DNA of 64,000 bases from Vulcanimicrobiota bacterium (GTDB lineage: Bacteria; Vulcanimicrobiota; Vulcanimicrobiia; Vulcanimicrobiales; Vulcanimicrobiaceae): contig JAQBPK010000054.1 in the NCBI GenBank assembly GCA_028287565.1, positions 1-64,000 on the forward strand, in the 5' to 3' direction. The notes beneath the pieces were generated by a model. The model made no database searches and was not told the DNA's origin. It saw only the letters and a program-made list of their open reading frames with translations. Position numbers and translations under genes: made by a program. The number at the start of each line of letters is the position of its first letter. The stretch's first letter is position 1. Positions 25,089-33,021 of the stretch are shown here, one piece after another.

Positions 25089-25537
25089 TGCAGACCATCA
25101 CGCCTTACTTCGACGACGGAACGGTCCGTCTGTACGTCGGCGACTGTCGGGAAATCGTCCCCGCGCTGCAGCTTCGCGCGGACCTCCTCGTGTGCGACCC
25201 GCCATACGGTTCGACCTCGCTCGCGTGGGATCGCTGGCCGGAAGGTTGGCTGGAAACCGCGGCACTCGCGTCGTCGTCGCTGTGGTGCTTCGGCACGCTC
25301 CGTATGTTCATGGCGCATGCGGCGGAGTTCACCGGGGCAAGCTGGTCGCTGCCGTCTCAGGACCTCGGTTGGCTGTTCGACGACCACGTCGACGACATGC
25401 TGTGGGAGAAACATAACGGCAGCAGCTTTGTCGCGGACCGGTTTCGGCGCGTGCACGAATCGGTCGCTCACTTCTACCGTGGCGATTGGAGCGCGCTTTA
25501 CCACCTCCGGCCCTTCGGGGCTGGCTTGGCACGATGA
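25085..25537 (+). CDS. Truncated DNA methylase (N6/N4 type), C-terminal half missing
   Basis: 150 aa. N-terminal part of a phage-type DNA methylase: VRLYVGDCREI, catalytic LLVCDPPYGSTSLAWDRW, then LWEKHNGSSFVADRFRRVHE and HFYRGDWSALYH. In homologues this continues for about 100 residues with the SAM-binding D-P-F-x-G-x-G motif; here it ends in LRPFGAGLAR with no such motif. The enzyme is probably inactive. It overlaps the helicase start by 4 bp, so the truncated form is kept in the operon. Confidence 0.75.
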   Translation: MMQTITPYFDDGTVRLYVGDCREIVPALQLRADLLVCDPPYGSTSLAWDRWPEGWLETAALASSSLWCFGTLRMFMAHAAEFTGASWSLPSQDLGWLFDDHVDDMLWEKHNGSSFVADRFRRVHESVAHFYRGDWSALYHLRPFGAGLAR

Positions 25538-26916
25538 CGGCTGCGTACGAGGCATTCCTCGCATCGAAGGTAGCGCTGGCCCAGCCGTGCGGAATCCGTG
25601 TTCCCGACGAGGCGCTCCCCTCGTGGCTTTTTGATTTCCAGCGAGCAATCACGCCGTGGGCGCTAGGTCGCGGCCGCGCCGCAATCTTCGCCGCGACCGG
25701 GCTTGGCAAAACGGCGATGCAGCTCGCCTGGGCGGAGCGGGTCGCGATCGAGACCGCCGCCCCCGTTCTGCTACTCGCACCGCTCGCCGTCGGTCAGCAG
25801 ACCGCGGGAGAAGCGAAACGGTTCGGCGCCGCGGCAACGCTGTGCCGCGAACATTCTGACGTGCGGGCGGGAATCAATATCACGAACTACGATCGGCTCG
25901 ACCACTTCGACCCTTCGGCCTTCGGCGGCGTTGTACTCGACGAAAGCTCAATCCTCAAGGCGTACGACGGCGCGACGCGAGCGGCGCTGACCGAAGCGTT
26001 CTCCCGCACCGCGTATCGGCTCGCGTGCACGGCGACGCCGGCACCGAACGATATAATGGAGCTCGCGAACCACGCGGAGTTTCTCGGCGTGATGACTCGC
26101 GCCGAAATGCTAGCGACATTCTTCGTGCACGATGGAGGCGAAACGCAGAAGTGGCGGCTGAAGGGTCACGCTGAGTCGGACTTCTGGCGGTGGATGGCAT
26201 CGTGGGCTGTCATGTTCACGTCGCCGGCAGACTTGGGATTCGACGGCGAGCGCTACGTGCTGCCGCCGCTCTCGATTCGCGAGCACGTCCTCGACGCGCC
26301 CGCGACGTCGCACGATTCGCTGTTCGCCCTAGAGGCGTCAACGCTGATGGAGCGCCGCGCCGCCAGGCGTGCGAGTCTTTCGGATCGCGTGCGCCGCGTT
26401 GCCGAGCTCGTCGCGGCTGAACCGGACGAGCCGTGGCTGATCTGGTGCGACCTCAACGACGAAGCGGGAGCGCTTGCCGCCATCATTCCGGGCGCGACCG
26501 AGGTGCGCGGAACGGATGATCCCGATGAGAAGGAGTCCGCGCTGCTCGCATTCTCGCGCGGCGAAGCGCGCGTCCTCGTCACGAAACCGAGCATTGCGGG
26601 TTTCGGGATGAATTGGCAGCATTGCGCGCGGATCGCGTTTTGCGGCGTCTCCGACTCCTGGGAGGCGTTTCACCAGGCGATTCGGCGGTGCTGGCGCTTT
26701 GGGCAGCGGCGTGAAGTGTTGGTGCACGTCGTTAGTACGACGACGGAAAACGCCGTGCTGCGCAACCTGCAACGGAAGGAACGCGGCGCCGCTGCGATGA
26801 CCGCGGCGATGGTGGCGCAAATGCAGCTGCATAGCGATGTCGTCCGCGGGCGACCGATCGCACCTGACGCCGCCGAGCGACGATACATCATTCCTGAATG
26901 GCTGAAAGTAGCATGA
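25534..26916 (+). CDS. SNF2/superfamily 2 helicase-like protein
   Basis: 460 aa DNA-dependent ATPase. Motif I IFAATGLGKTAMQ (Lys59), motif II VVLDESSILK (DExx), motif III ACTATPAPND, and C-terminal motifs around VTKPSIAGFGMNWQH and FHQAIRRCWRFGQRREVLVH (SNF2-like motifs V and VI). This type is common in phages beside methyltransferases. ATG overlaps the truncated methylase stop; the next methyltransferase starts at an ATGA overlap. Confidence 0.85.
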   Translation: MTAAYEAFLASKVALAQPCGIRVPDEALPSWLFDFQRAITPWALGRGRAAIFAATGLGKTAMQLAWAERVAIETAAPVLLLAPLAVGQQTAGEAKRFGAAATLCREHSDVRAGINITNYDRLDHFDPSAFGGVVLDESSILKAYDGATRAALTEAFSRTAYRLACTATPAPNDIMELANHAEFLGVMTRAEMLATFFVHDGGETQKWRLKGHAESDFWRWMASWAVMFTSPADLGFDGERYVLPPLSIREHVLDAPATSHDSLFALEASTLMERRAARRASLSDRVRRVAELVAAEPDEPWLIWCDLNDEAGALAAIIPGATEVRGTDDPDEKESALLAFSRGEARVLVTKPSIAGFGMNWQHCARIAFCGVSDSWEAFHQAIRRCWRFGQRREVLVHVVSTTTENAVLRNLQRKERGAAAMTAAMVAQMQLHSDVVRGRPIAPDAAERRYIIPEWLKVA

Positions 26917-27812
26917 TTGACCAATTCGTCTGCGACGACTTCGCGCTCTACAACGACGATTGCGTAGAGGTCGCGCGCAATCTGCCAGCGTCTTCGCTCC
27001 ATTACGCTCTGTTCTCGCCGCCATTCGCGTCGCTCTACACGTATACGGCGAGCGAGCGCGATATGGGGAACTGCCGCGATCACGGGGAGTTCTTCGACCA
27101 CTTCGCCTTCCTCGTCGCGGAGTTGCGCCGCGTTCTTAAGCCGGGACGCCTCGTGTCGTTCCATTGCATGAACCTGCCCACGAAAAAGTCCGTGGACGGA
27201 TGGATCGGGCTGCGCGACTTTCGCGGGGATCTGATCCGCGCATTCGAGCGCGAGCGATTCATCCTACACAGCGAGGTCACGATCTGGAAGGACCCGGTGA
27301 CGCAAATGCAGCGCACGAAGGCCTTGGGGCTGCTCTATAAGCAGCTTCGCAAGGACTCTGCAATGTCGCGCCAGGGCCTGCCCGACTATCTCGTCACGAT
27401 GCGCGCACCAGGCGAGAATGCGGAACCGATCACCAAGGACACCACGACGTTCCCGGTCGGGCTGTGGCAAGAGTACGCGTCGCCCGTCTGGATGGACGTG
27501 AATCCGTCCGACACACTACAACGCGAGTCGGCGCGCGAAGAGAAGGACGAACGCCACATCGCTCCGCTGCAACTGTCTGTGATCCGCCGCGCAGTGACGC
27601 TTTGGACAAACCCGGCTGACATTGTGTTCTCGCCGTTCGCCGGCATCGGCAGCGAGGGTTATGAGGCGATCAAGCTTGGTCGCCGGTTCGTCGGATCGGA
27701 GCTTAAGCGCTCTTACTACAACCAGGCGCTCGGGAATCTGCGAACCGCCGTCGCCGAGCGCGATATGTCGCTATTCGCGCAGCACCCCGGATCGGTAACG
27801 GCTGCATCGTGA
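26913..27812 (+). CDS. Site-specific DNA methyltransferase, SPPF type (N4-cytosine or N6-adenine)
   Basis: 299 aa from the ATG at 26913, which overlaps the helicase stop (an in-frame ATG at 26898 gives 5 more residues). Catalytic motif FSPPFASLYTY (35-38), C-terminal SAM-binding motif FSPFAGIGSEGYEA, with KLGRRFVGSELKRSYYNQAL after it: circularly permuted beta-class order. SPP(Y/F) often goes with N4-cytosine methylation but does not prove it. Likely protects phage DNA from host restriction. Confidence 0.88.
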   Translation: MIDQFVCDDFALYNDDCVEVARNLPASSLHYALFSPPFASLYTYTASERDMGNCRDHGEFFDHFAFLVAELRRVLKPGRLVSFHCMNLPTKKSVDGWIGLRDFRGDLIRAFERERFILHSEVTIWKDPVTQMQRTKALGLLYKQLRKDSAMSRQGLPDYLVTMRAPGENAEPITKDTTTFPVGLWQEYASPVWMDVNPSDTLQRESAREEKDERHIAPLQLSVIRRAVTLWTNPADIVFSPFAGIGSEGYEAIKLGRRFVGSELKRSYYNQALGNLRTAVAERDMSLFAQHPGSVTAAS

Positions 27813-27948
27813 TCGCCAGGCAAACCGGAACGGTCCGAGCGCGTAGCGCGAGTACCTCCGTAAAAATCCTTGCATATTATTCAGGAAATACTACCGAGGT
27901 TAGTCGCCGCGCACGCGGCTCCGATGCTCCGCATGGGCGGAGGGCGGG
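27813..27948. other. AT-rich intergenic gap before the C5 methyltransferase gene
   Basis: 136 bp with an AT-rich core (27860-27892, containing TTGCATATTATT and AATACTACC) inside an otherwise gap-free operon. Probably a secondary promoter region, though no hexamer pair has ideal spacing. GGAGGGCGGG precedes the next ATG. Confidence 0.35.
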
Positions 27949-29751
27949 ATGAGAACCGTCGAAGTCTGCGACCTCTTCTGCGGCGCCGGCGGCTCATCGA
28001 CCGGCCTACAGCGCGCAGCCGATGAGTTCGGCGTGCCGATGCGCTTGACGGCCGTGAACCATTGGGACGTTGCGATCGCGACGCATTCGGCGAACCATCC
28101 CGAGCACCGGCATTGGTGCGAAGACATCGACACCGCAAAGCCGTTCAAGATCGTCCCCGAAGGCCACCTCGACATTTTGTGGGCGTCGCCGAGCTGCACG
28201 GAGCATTCGTACGCCAAGGGCGGCGGCGACGTCGACGATCAGAAGCGCGCGTCCGCGTGGGCGATTCCGCGCATGGTCGAAGCGCTGCGTCCGCGCGTCG
28301 TCGTCGTCGAGAACGTGCGCCCGTTCTTGAAGTGGGGTCCGGTTCAGGTCTCCAAGACCGGTAAGGTGCGGCCGATCGCGAGCCGCCGCGGCGAGACCTT
28401 CCGGGCGTGGTGCGCCGCGATCGAATCGCTCGGCTACACCTGCTCGTGGAACCTGCTTAACGCCGCCGATTACGGCGAGCCGCAGACGCGCGTGCGGCTG
28501 TTCGTCACGTTCGTATCGAACGGCGTACGCTGGCGCTGGCCCGAGCCCTCGCACGCGCGGCCCGACTCGCTCGAGGTGTCCGCGGGGACGCGGCTCCCGT
28601 GGGTGGCGGCGCGGCGGATCATCGATTGGGCGCTGCCGTCGCAGTCCATCTTCGCTCGCGAGCGCCCGCTCTCGCCGAACACCATGCGGCGGATCGAGGC
28701 GGGCATCCGGCGCTACTGCGCGGGCCCGCTGGCCGAAGCGTTCTTGGTCGTGCTGCGCAAGCACGCGGACGCGCAGAGCTGCGACGATCCGACGCCCACG
28801 GTGACGGCTGGCGGAACGCACATCGGGATTGCGGAGCCGACGCTGACGCCGTTCATCGGCGCGAACCGCACGAACAATGAAGCGCGCGACGTCGCGGACC
28901 CGATCGCGACGGTCACGACCGCGACGGGCGGCGGACTGTTCCTCGCGCAGCCGACGGCGTTCGTCCTCGGCCAGCACGGCGGGAGCGAAGCGCGTAGCGT
29001 CGACCAGCCGATCCCGACCGTCACGACGGACGGCTACACCCGCGTCTTCACGGTCGACGTGCGCCACGGCGAGGATGATATGCGGATGCAGCTCCTTGAT
29101 GATCCGCTCGCGACCGTGACGGCAAAAAACGGCGTCGGGATCGTCGAGCCGTTCATCTCGTCGTACGAACGCGAAGGCGACGGAATACCGTCTCGCCCGC
29201 GCTCGCTGGACGAACCCCTCGGAACGATCGTCACGCGCGACCGCTTCGCTGTGGTGGAACCGTTCATCACGTCGTACTACGGCGATGGAGACGGCGGCGA
29301 GCACCAGCCGCGCTCGACGGACGATCCGCTGCCGACCGTCACGACCGCCAGCCGCTTTGGCGTCGTCGAACCGTTCCTCGCAGCGCACTTCGGCGAACGC
29401 GACGGCCAGGAGCCGCGAACGCATGCGGTCACTGAGCCGCTGCCGACCGTGACGCACCGAGGAGCCGGCGACCTCGTCGAGCCGATCATCGCACCCGCTG
29501 AGCCGAACGCGCCCGGCCGCGTCGTCGAAATCGACGGCAAGCCCTACGTGCTCGACGTGCGGTTCCGCATGCTGCAGCCGCACGAGCTCGCGCTGGCGCA
29601 AGGCTTCCCCGCCGGTTACGTCTTCACCGGATCCAAAGCCGCGCAGACGGCGCAGATCGGCAACGCCGTCCCCGTCGGCGTCGCGCACGCGCTCGGCCGC
29701 GCCGCGCTCTACGCGCTCGGCTATCGCGAGACTGCGGAGTCCGTCGCGTGA
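27949..29751 (+). CDS. C5-cytosine DNA methyltransferase with tandem repeats in the target-recognition region
   Basis: 600 aa. Motif I VCDLFCGAGGSSTGLQ, motif IV WASPSCTEHS with nucleophile Cys83, motif VI VVVVENVRPF, and C-terminal motifs IX-X (MLQPHELALAQGFPAGYVF, then QIGNAVP). Residues about 279-514 hold seven tandem units of about 35 residues with the pattern D(D/E)PLPTVTT...VVEPF. This part corresponds to the target-recognition region, so several units may recognise different sites, as in multispecific phage enzymes. Likely an anti-restriction function. Confidence 0.92.
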   Translation: MRTVEVCDLFCGAGGSSTGLQRAADEFGVPMRLTAVNHWDVAIATHSANHPEHRHWCEDIDTAKPFKIVPEGHLDILWASPSCTEHSYAKGGGDVDDQKRASAWAIPRMVEALRPRVVVVENVRPFLKWGPVQVSKTGKVRPIASRRGETFRAWCAAIESLGYTCSWNLLNAADYGEPQTRVRLFVTFVSNGVRWRWPEPSHARPDSLEVSAGTRLPWVAARRIIDWALPSQSIFARERPLSPNTMRRIEAGIRRYCAGPLAEAFLVVLRKHADAQSCDDPTPTVTAGGTHIGIAEPTLTPFIGANRTNNEARDVADPIATVTTATGGGLFLAQPTAFVLGQHGGSEARSVDQPIPTVTTDGYTRVFTVDVRHGEDDMRMQLLDDPLATVTAKNGVGIVEPFISSYEREGDGIPSRPRSLDEPLGTIVTRDRFAVVEPFITSYYGDGDGGEHQPRSTDDPLPTVTTASRFGVVEPFLAAHFGERDGQEPRTHAVTEPLPTVTHRGAGDLVEPIIAPAEPNAPGRVVEIDGKPYVLDVRFRMLQPHELALAQGFPAGYVFTGSKAAQTAQIGNAVPVGVAHALGRAALYALGYRETAESVA

Positions 29752-29777
29752 CCGCATCATCTTCCAGGAGCGCCCCG

Positions 29778-29873
29778 ATGACCCACAAGCCCGAACCGAC
29801 GACCGCAAAGAACGCTTTGATGGGTCGCGCGTTCCGCGCTCCTGACCCTTCGGGATTGCCGGTGGCGCGGTGA
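29778..29873 (+). CDS. Very small hypothetical protein
   Basis: 31 aa starting MTHKPEPTTAKNALMGR with AGGAG 8 bases upstream; a GTG at 29748 overlapping the methyltransferase stop would give 41 aa. Its stop overlaps the GTG of the next gene. Confidence 0.35.
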   Translation: MTHKPEPTTAKNALMGRAFRAPDPSGLPVAR

Positions 29874-30970
29874 CGAAGGGGCGCGCGCTCGTCGTGAACG
29901 CATCCGTCGACCGCCCGCGTGGTGGTCGGCAGCAACTCGTCGCGTTCTACAACCTGGGCGCGCTGAAGCTCGCGGATTATTGGCGCGAGCAGGGCTTCGA
30001 CGTGACGGAGCGTCCCGCGAATCCCGAAGGCCCGTTGCTCGACCTCGACGTGCGCGGATTCGATGCGGTCGGCGAGTCGGCGATATTCTCCTGGCACGTT
30101 CCACGCGCAGCTGAGATCGCGCACGCGGCGAAAGAGGCGGGCGCGAACGTCACCGCAGGCGGTCCCGGTTTCGTGAAACTGCGTTCGTGGTTCAAGGACC
30201 GCACCGGCGTCTCGCCGTTCTGGAAGCCGCATCCGAAGTTCGACCTACAACGCGCGAAACGCAAATACGTCTACGCGGTGCGCGGGTGTGAAGGTGAGCG
30301 CCTCGACGACGGATCGCACCGCCCATGCGACTTCTGCCCGGTCATCGCGATCGAGGGTAGCGAGTACAAGTACGACGAGGACTTCATCCCCGCCGAATGC
30401 GAGCTCACGAACAATCCGTCCGGGATGCCGGAGTGGATGCAGGAAGCGGTCATCCGCAAGTACACGGTGACCGGGACAAAGCTCATCGACATGAAGAGCG
30501 GCTTCGAACCCGGGCATTTCGACGAGGCCGCGTATGCCCGGTGGCGTCCGATCATTCGCGGGCCGTGGCGCTGGGGCTTCGACCGCATCGACGAGGAGCA
30601 CAACGCGGGGCGCATGGCGCGCATCCTGGCCGACGTGTCACCGCGCCGTAAGATGGTGTACGCCATGTGCGGGCACGAGCCGATCGCGACGTGCTACGAA
30701 CGGGCGCGGAAGGTGATCGAGTGGGGTTGCGAGCCGTGGGTGCAGTTCATGATTCCGCTGACCGCTCGCGATCGCTACGACCCCGCGACGTGGGCCGACG
30801 AGGATCGGGTGAAGCTCGAAAAGTCGGAGTGGACGGTGCAGCTCGGCAACGACTTCGCGCGCTACTACTGCGGGCGCATCTGGAAGGCGTCACCGATCTG
30901 GGAGTACCGTCCGCGCATACACGAACCGCCGCCGTTCGCTGCGCTGAAACCAGCGAGCATCGCGGCATGA
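29870..30970 (+). CDS. Radical-SAM/B12-binding-like protein, atypical cluster motif
   Basis: 366 aa. Residues 1-105 resemble a cobalamin-binding-like Rossmann domain (LKLADYWREQGFDV; GFDAVGESAIFSWHVPRA; GANVTAGGPG). Next, where phage radical-SAM proteins carry CX3CX2C, this one has Cys140, Cys153 and Cys156 (CX12CX2C, RGC...RPCDFC). Then LTNNPSGMPEWMQEAV, GFEPGHFDEAAYARW and WGCEPWVQFMIPLTA match the TIM-barrel part of phage radical-SAM proteins in order. The chemistry is unknown. Its place after two DNA methyltransferases suggests base modification. GTG start. Confidence 0.6.
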   Translation: MTKGRALVVNASVDRPRGGRQQLVAFYNLGALKLADYWREQGFDVTERPANPEGPLLDLDVRGFDAVGESAIFSWHVPRAAEIAHAAKEAGANVTAGGPGFVKLRSWFKDRTGVSPFWKPHPKFDLQRAKRKYVYAVRGCEGERLDDGSHRPCDFCPVIAIEGSEYKYDEDFIPAECELTNNPSGMPEWMQEAVIRKYTVTGTKLIDMKSGFEPGHFDEAAYARWRPIIRGPWRWGFDRIDEEHNAGRMARILADVSPRRKMVYAMCGHEPIATCYERARKVIEWGCEPWVQFMIPLTARDRYDPATWADEDRVKLEKSEWTVQLGNDFARYYCGRIWKASPIWEYRPRIHEPPPFAALKPASIAA

Positions 30971-31004
30971 GCAACGAAGTTCTAGGAACGGAGCGGAACG
31001 CGAA

Positions 31005-31460
31005 GTGACTTCTCACAACCTCAACCCCCCGACCCCCGATCCCTCCACCCGCGACACCGCCGCGGAGCGGGTACTCTCGATTCTGAGAAACGTCGATGAC
31101 GAGACGCTCACGCAGGTCGTCGAGTACGCTGACACGGACGGCCGCGTTTGGAAGAACGACGTGGACCTCGCGCGATCGTACGTGGAAGCGTTCGCCGTTC
31201 TCCTAGAGCCCGCGCTCCGTGCCGCTCTGGACGCGCAGCCGGTGAACGAGGAGGCTGACAAGATCGCTGCCGCAATCGAGGACCGGATGCGGAAGCTGAA
31301 GCCATCGGTCTTTATGAAAGACGGCGCGGCAAACGTCATGCTCCACAACTTCGAGGTGATGGTGGCCTTCTTCGGGCGCAAGGATGAACCGAACCGATGG
31401 GGCGACCTCCGCGCCGCCCTCTCCTCCCAGAACCCCCAGAAGGGAGACGAGCGTGGATAA
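31005..31460 (+). CDS. Hypothetical protein
   Basis: 151 aa from GTG, with GGAACGGAG shortly upstream. Disordered Pro-rich start, then helices (DLARSYVEAFAVLLEPALRA; EEADKIAAAIEDRMRKL). Function unknown. It overlaps the next gene by 7 bp. Confidence 0.5.
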   Translation: MTSHNLNPPTPDPSTRDTAAERVLSILRNVDDETLTQVVEYADTDGRVWKNDVDLARSYVEAFAVLLEPALRAALDAQPVNEEADKIAAAIEDRMRKLKPSVFMKDGAANVMLHNFEVMVAFFGRKDEPNRWGDLRAALSSQNPQKGDERG

Positions 31461-31830
31461 CGACGACGTGAACGACGGAGTGGGTCGGGCGCAAGCGCCC
31501 TCGGATGCTTCGCATAGGCCCGACAAGCATCCGGCGCTCTTGGGGTTTGAGGGTGCGATGATGTGTGAGTTCTGCGGTGCGGAGGCGAGCGATATGACGC
31601 GTCACTTAACGCACGCGGAGGCTGACGCGGTGGGGTTCACCTACGATGCTGGTGACGCAAGCGACTCGCAGGAGACATCGGAGACGCCCCAGCCTGCGGA
31701 GTCCTGTCGGGAGTGCGGACACTCCGACGCGACGAGCAACAGCGAGGACGGACTCGAATGGAAGATCAGTCCAACCGAAGCGATGGCTTTGCCTTTTAAG
31801 TGGGCGCTGCCCATGACTTCTTGGGCAACC
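31454..31830 (+). pseudogene. Cys-containing gene apparently cut by the accessory island
   Basis: From the GTG at 31454 the first 115 codons look genuine, with a zinc-finger-like MMCEFCGAEASDMTRHLTH and a second Cys pair (CRECGHSD). The frame then continues without a stop to 33303, but that part is antisense to well-supported minus-strand genes, so it is not credible protein. The change falls at the direct repeat 31816-31830 that also ends the island at 36176-36190. I read it as a gene truncated by insertion. Confidence 0.45.
31816..31830 (+). repeat. Left direct repeat of the accessory island
   Basis: ACTTCTTGGGCAACC; the partner at 36176-36190 is ACTTTTTGGGCAACC (14 of 15 identical, same orientation, about 4.36 kb apart). 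The encoded reading frame agrees too (SWAT / FWAT). Confidence 0.5.
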
Positions 31831-31851
31831 GTCCTCTTATTTGTGCAAGCG

Positions 31852-31986
31852 CTAGTTCTCGCGCAGCAGCACGGGCCCGTACAGCGCGATCATCTCGTCC
31901 GCGCCGAAGGCTCGCACCTCGCCAATCGGTTCGTAGTCGTCCGAGTCGAGCCCGGCGCGAAGCTCGTCGAGGTCCAGGGGTTCCAT
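31852..31986 (-). CDS. Small acidic protein downstream of the XRE regulator
   Basis: 44 aa, MEPLDLDELRAGLDSDDYEP and onward, acidic. 42 bp after the XRE gene on the same strand, the last gene of a three-gene minus-strand unit. Possibly an antitoxin-like or regulatory peptide; no family recognised. Confidence 0.45.
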   Translation of the reverse strand: MEPLDLDELRAGLDSDDYEPIGEVRAFGADEMIALYGPVLLREN

Positions 31987-32028
31987 GCCGGGGACGGTGC
32001 CCGGTCCGGTCGCGCGGTAGTCGTCGCC

Positions 32029-32322
32029 TCAGCGGCGACGCCCCGTCGTCTCGGCGAGCCGCCGTTCGACCTTGCGAAGCCGCCGGTCCAAGTCGTCGAA
32101 TCGCTCGTTCAGGGACGAGTGCTCGCCGAGCGCGAGGTGGAGCGGGTCGATCCCCAAGGCGTTCGCGATCCGCACGCCGAGCACCATGCTGGGGTTCTTG
32201 ATCTGCCCGGCTTCGATCTGGCGAAGTGCACCCGGCGACGCGCCGACCGCCGCTGCGAGGTCCGGGATGTTGAGCGCCTTCTCTTCGCGGATGCGGCGCA
32301 TGCGCTCGCCGATGGTTTCCAC
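32029..32322 (-). CDS. XRE-family HTH regulator
   Basis: 97 aa. Classic HTH_3 domain: IGERMRRIREEKALNIPDLA, then AAVGASPGALRQIEAGQIKN and LGVRIANALGIDPLHLALGE. The C-terminal 30 residues form an Arg/Glu coiled-coil-like helix (FDDLDRRLRKVERRLAE) for dimerisation. Starts directly after the upstream gene, so it is co-transcribed and may autoregulate the unit through the repeats at 32730-32753. Confidence 0.85.
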   Translation of the reverse strand: METIGERMRRIREEKALNIPDLAAAVGASPGALRQIEAGQIKNPSMVLGVRIANALGIDPLHLALGEHSSLNERFDDLDRRLRKVERRLAETTGRRR

Positions 32323-32727
32323 CTAGCCGCACCAGGGCGGCGGCGGGATCGTCGGGTGCTTGCGCCGTTCGGCGTTCTCGGTCGCGACTTCTTCGGGCGG
32401 TCGGCGGTCGCCGTTCGCCGCGCACACCCAGACCTCGGCCTCGTTGCGGTAGCTGGTCGCCGCCAGCGCGCACACCAGGGCGAAGCGCAAGAACGCGGCG
32501 GCCTGCTCGTCGGCGGCCTGGACGACGATTTCCGCGCCGTCCGCCTTCGGGTCCGCCTGGGTGCCGTAGCGGCGCAGGAAGGCGCACAGGACGCGCGCGG
32601 TGCGCTCCTGGGGCGCGAGCATTCCGGCCGTGTTGACGTGCTGGTCGGCGTCCCCGACAACCTCGGCGACGACGATGCGGAACAGGCGCGCGGGGCCGGT
32701 CCCCGGCTCGGTGCTGGTGTCACCCAT
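32323..32727 (-). CDS. Hypothetical protein of the minus-strand regulator unit
   Basis: 134 aa from the ATG at 32727 (MGDTSTEPGTGPARLFRIVV). Alpha/beta: GTGPARLFRIVVAEVVGDAD, helix QERTARVLCAFLRRY, then QAADEQAAAFLRFALVCALA. Immediately followed by the XRE gene. Function unknown. Three tandem 8-bp repeats lie just upstream of the start. Confidence 0.55.
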   Translation of the reverse strand: MGDTSTEPGTGPARLFRIVVAEVVGDADQHVNTAGMLAPQERTARVLCAFLRRYGTQADPKADGAEIVVQAADEQAAAFLRFALVCALAATSYRNEAEVWVCAANGDRRPPEEVATENAERRKHPTIPPPPWCG

Positions 32728-32729
32728 GC

Positions 32730-32753
32730 TTGCAAGATTGCAAGATTGCAAAG
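32730..32753. repeat. Three tandem TTGCAAGA-type 8-bp repeats between divergent genes
   Basis: TTGCAAGA TTGCAAGA TTGCAAAG, tandem without gaps, lying 2 bp before the minus-strand gene start and 36 bp before a divergent ribbon-helix-helix-like gene. Short tandem sites like this are typical RHH or XRE operators. Confidence 0.55.
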
Positions 32754-32788
32754 CGGCGAACCTGCCGAAACGGCTGAAAGGTCGACCA

Positions 32789-32983
32789 ATGGCTCGCGAG
32801 GACCCGGCCCGCAAAGAGGCGGTCACGTTTCGGATCGCGCGCGACGTGCTCGCGCTGCTTCGCGCCGAAGCAATGGACGAGGGCCAGAACAAAGACAGCG
32901 GGCGCGTCTACAATCCGAGCGCGACGCTCGACCGTATCCTGCGCCAACACTACGCCGACAAACTGAAGCGCCGCACGAAGTAG
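32789..32983 (+). CDS. Ribbon-helix-helix-like small protein
   Basis: 64 aa: beta strand AVTFRIARDVLALLRAEAMD followed by helices (NPSATLDRILRQHYADKLKR), the order of RHH/CopG-type DNA-binding proteins. Divergent from the XRE unit and next to the TTGCAAGA repeats, which are its likely operator. Confidence 0.6.
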   Translation: MAREDPARKEAVTFRIARDVLALLRAEAMDEGQNKDSGRVYNPSATLDRILRQHYADKLKRRTK

Positions 32984-33021
32984 CGGTAGCGCGTAGTCCG
33001 CGTAGGTTCGCGCCTCGGAGT

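Noticed and set aside
28006-29808. 600-codon minus-strand frame opposite the C5 methyltransferase
   Set aside because: Arg/Asp-rich mirror of a well-supported gene with clear methyltransferase motifs; no independent motif or ribosome site.
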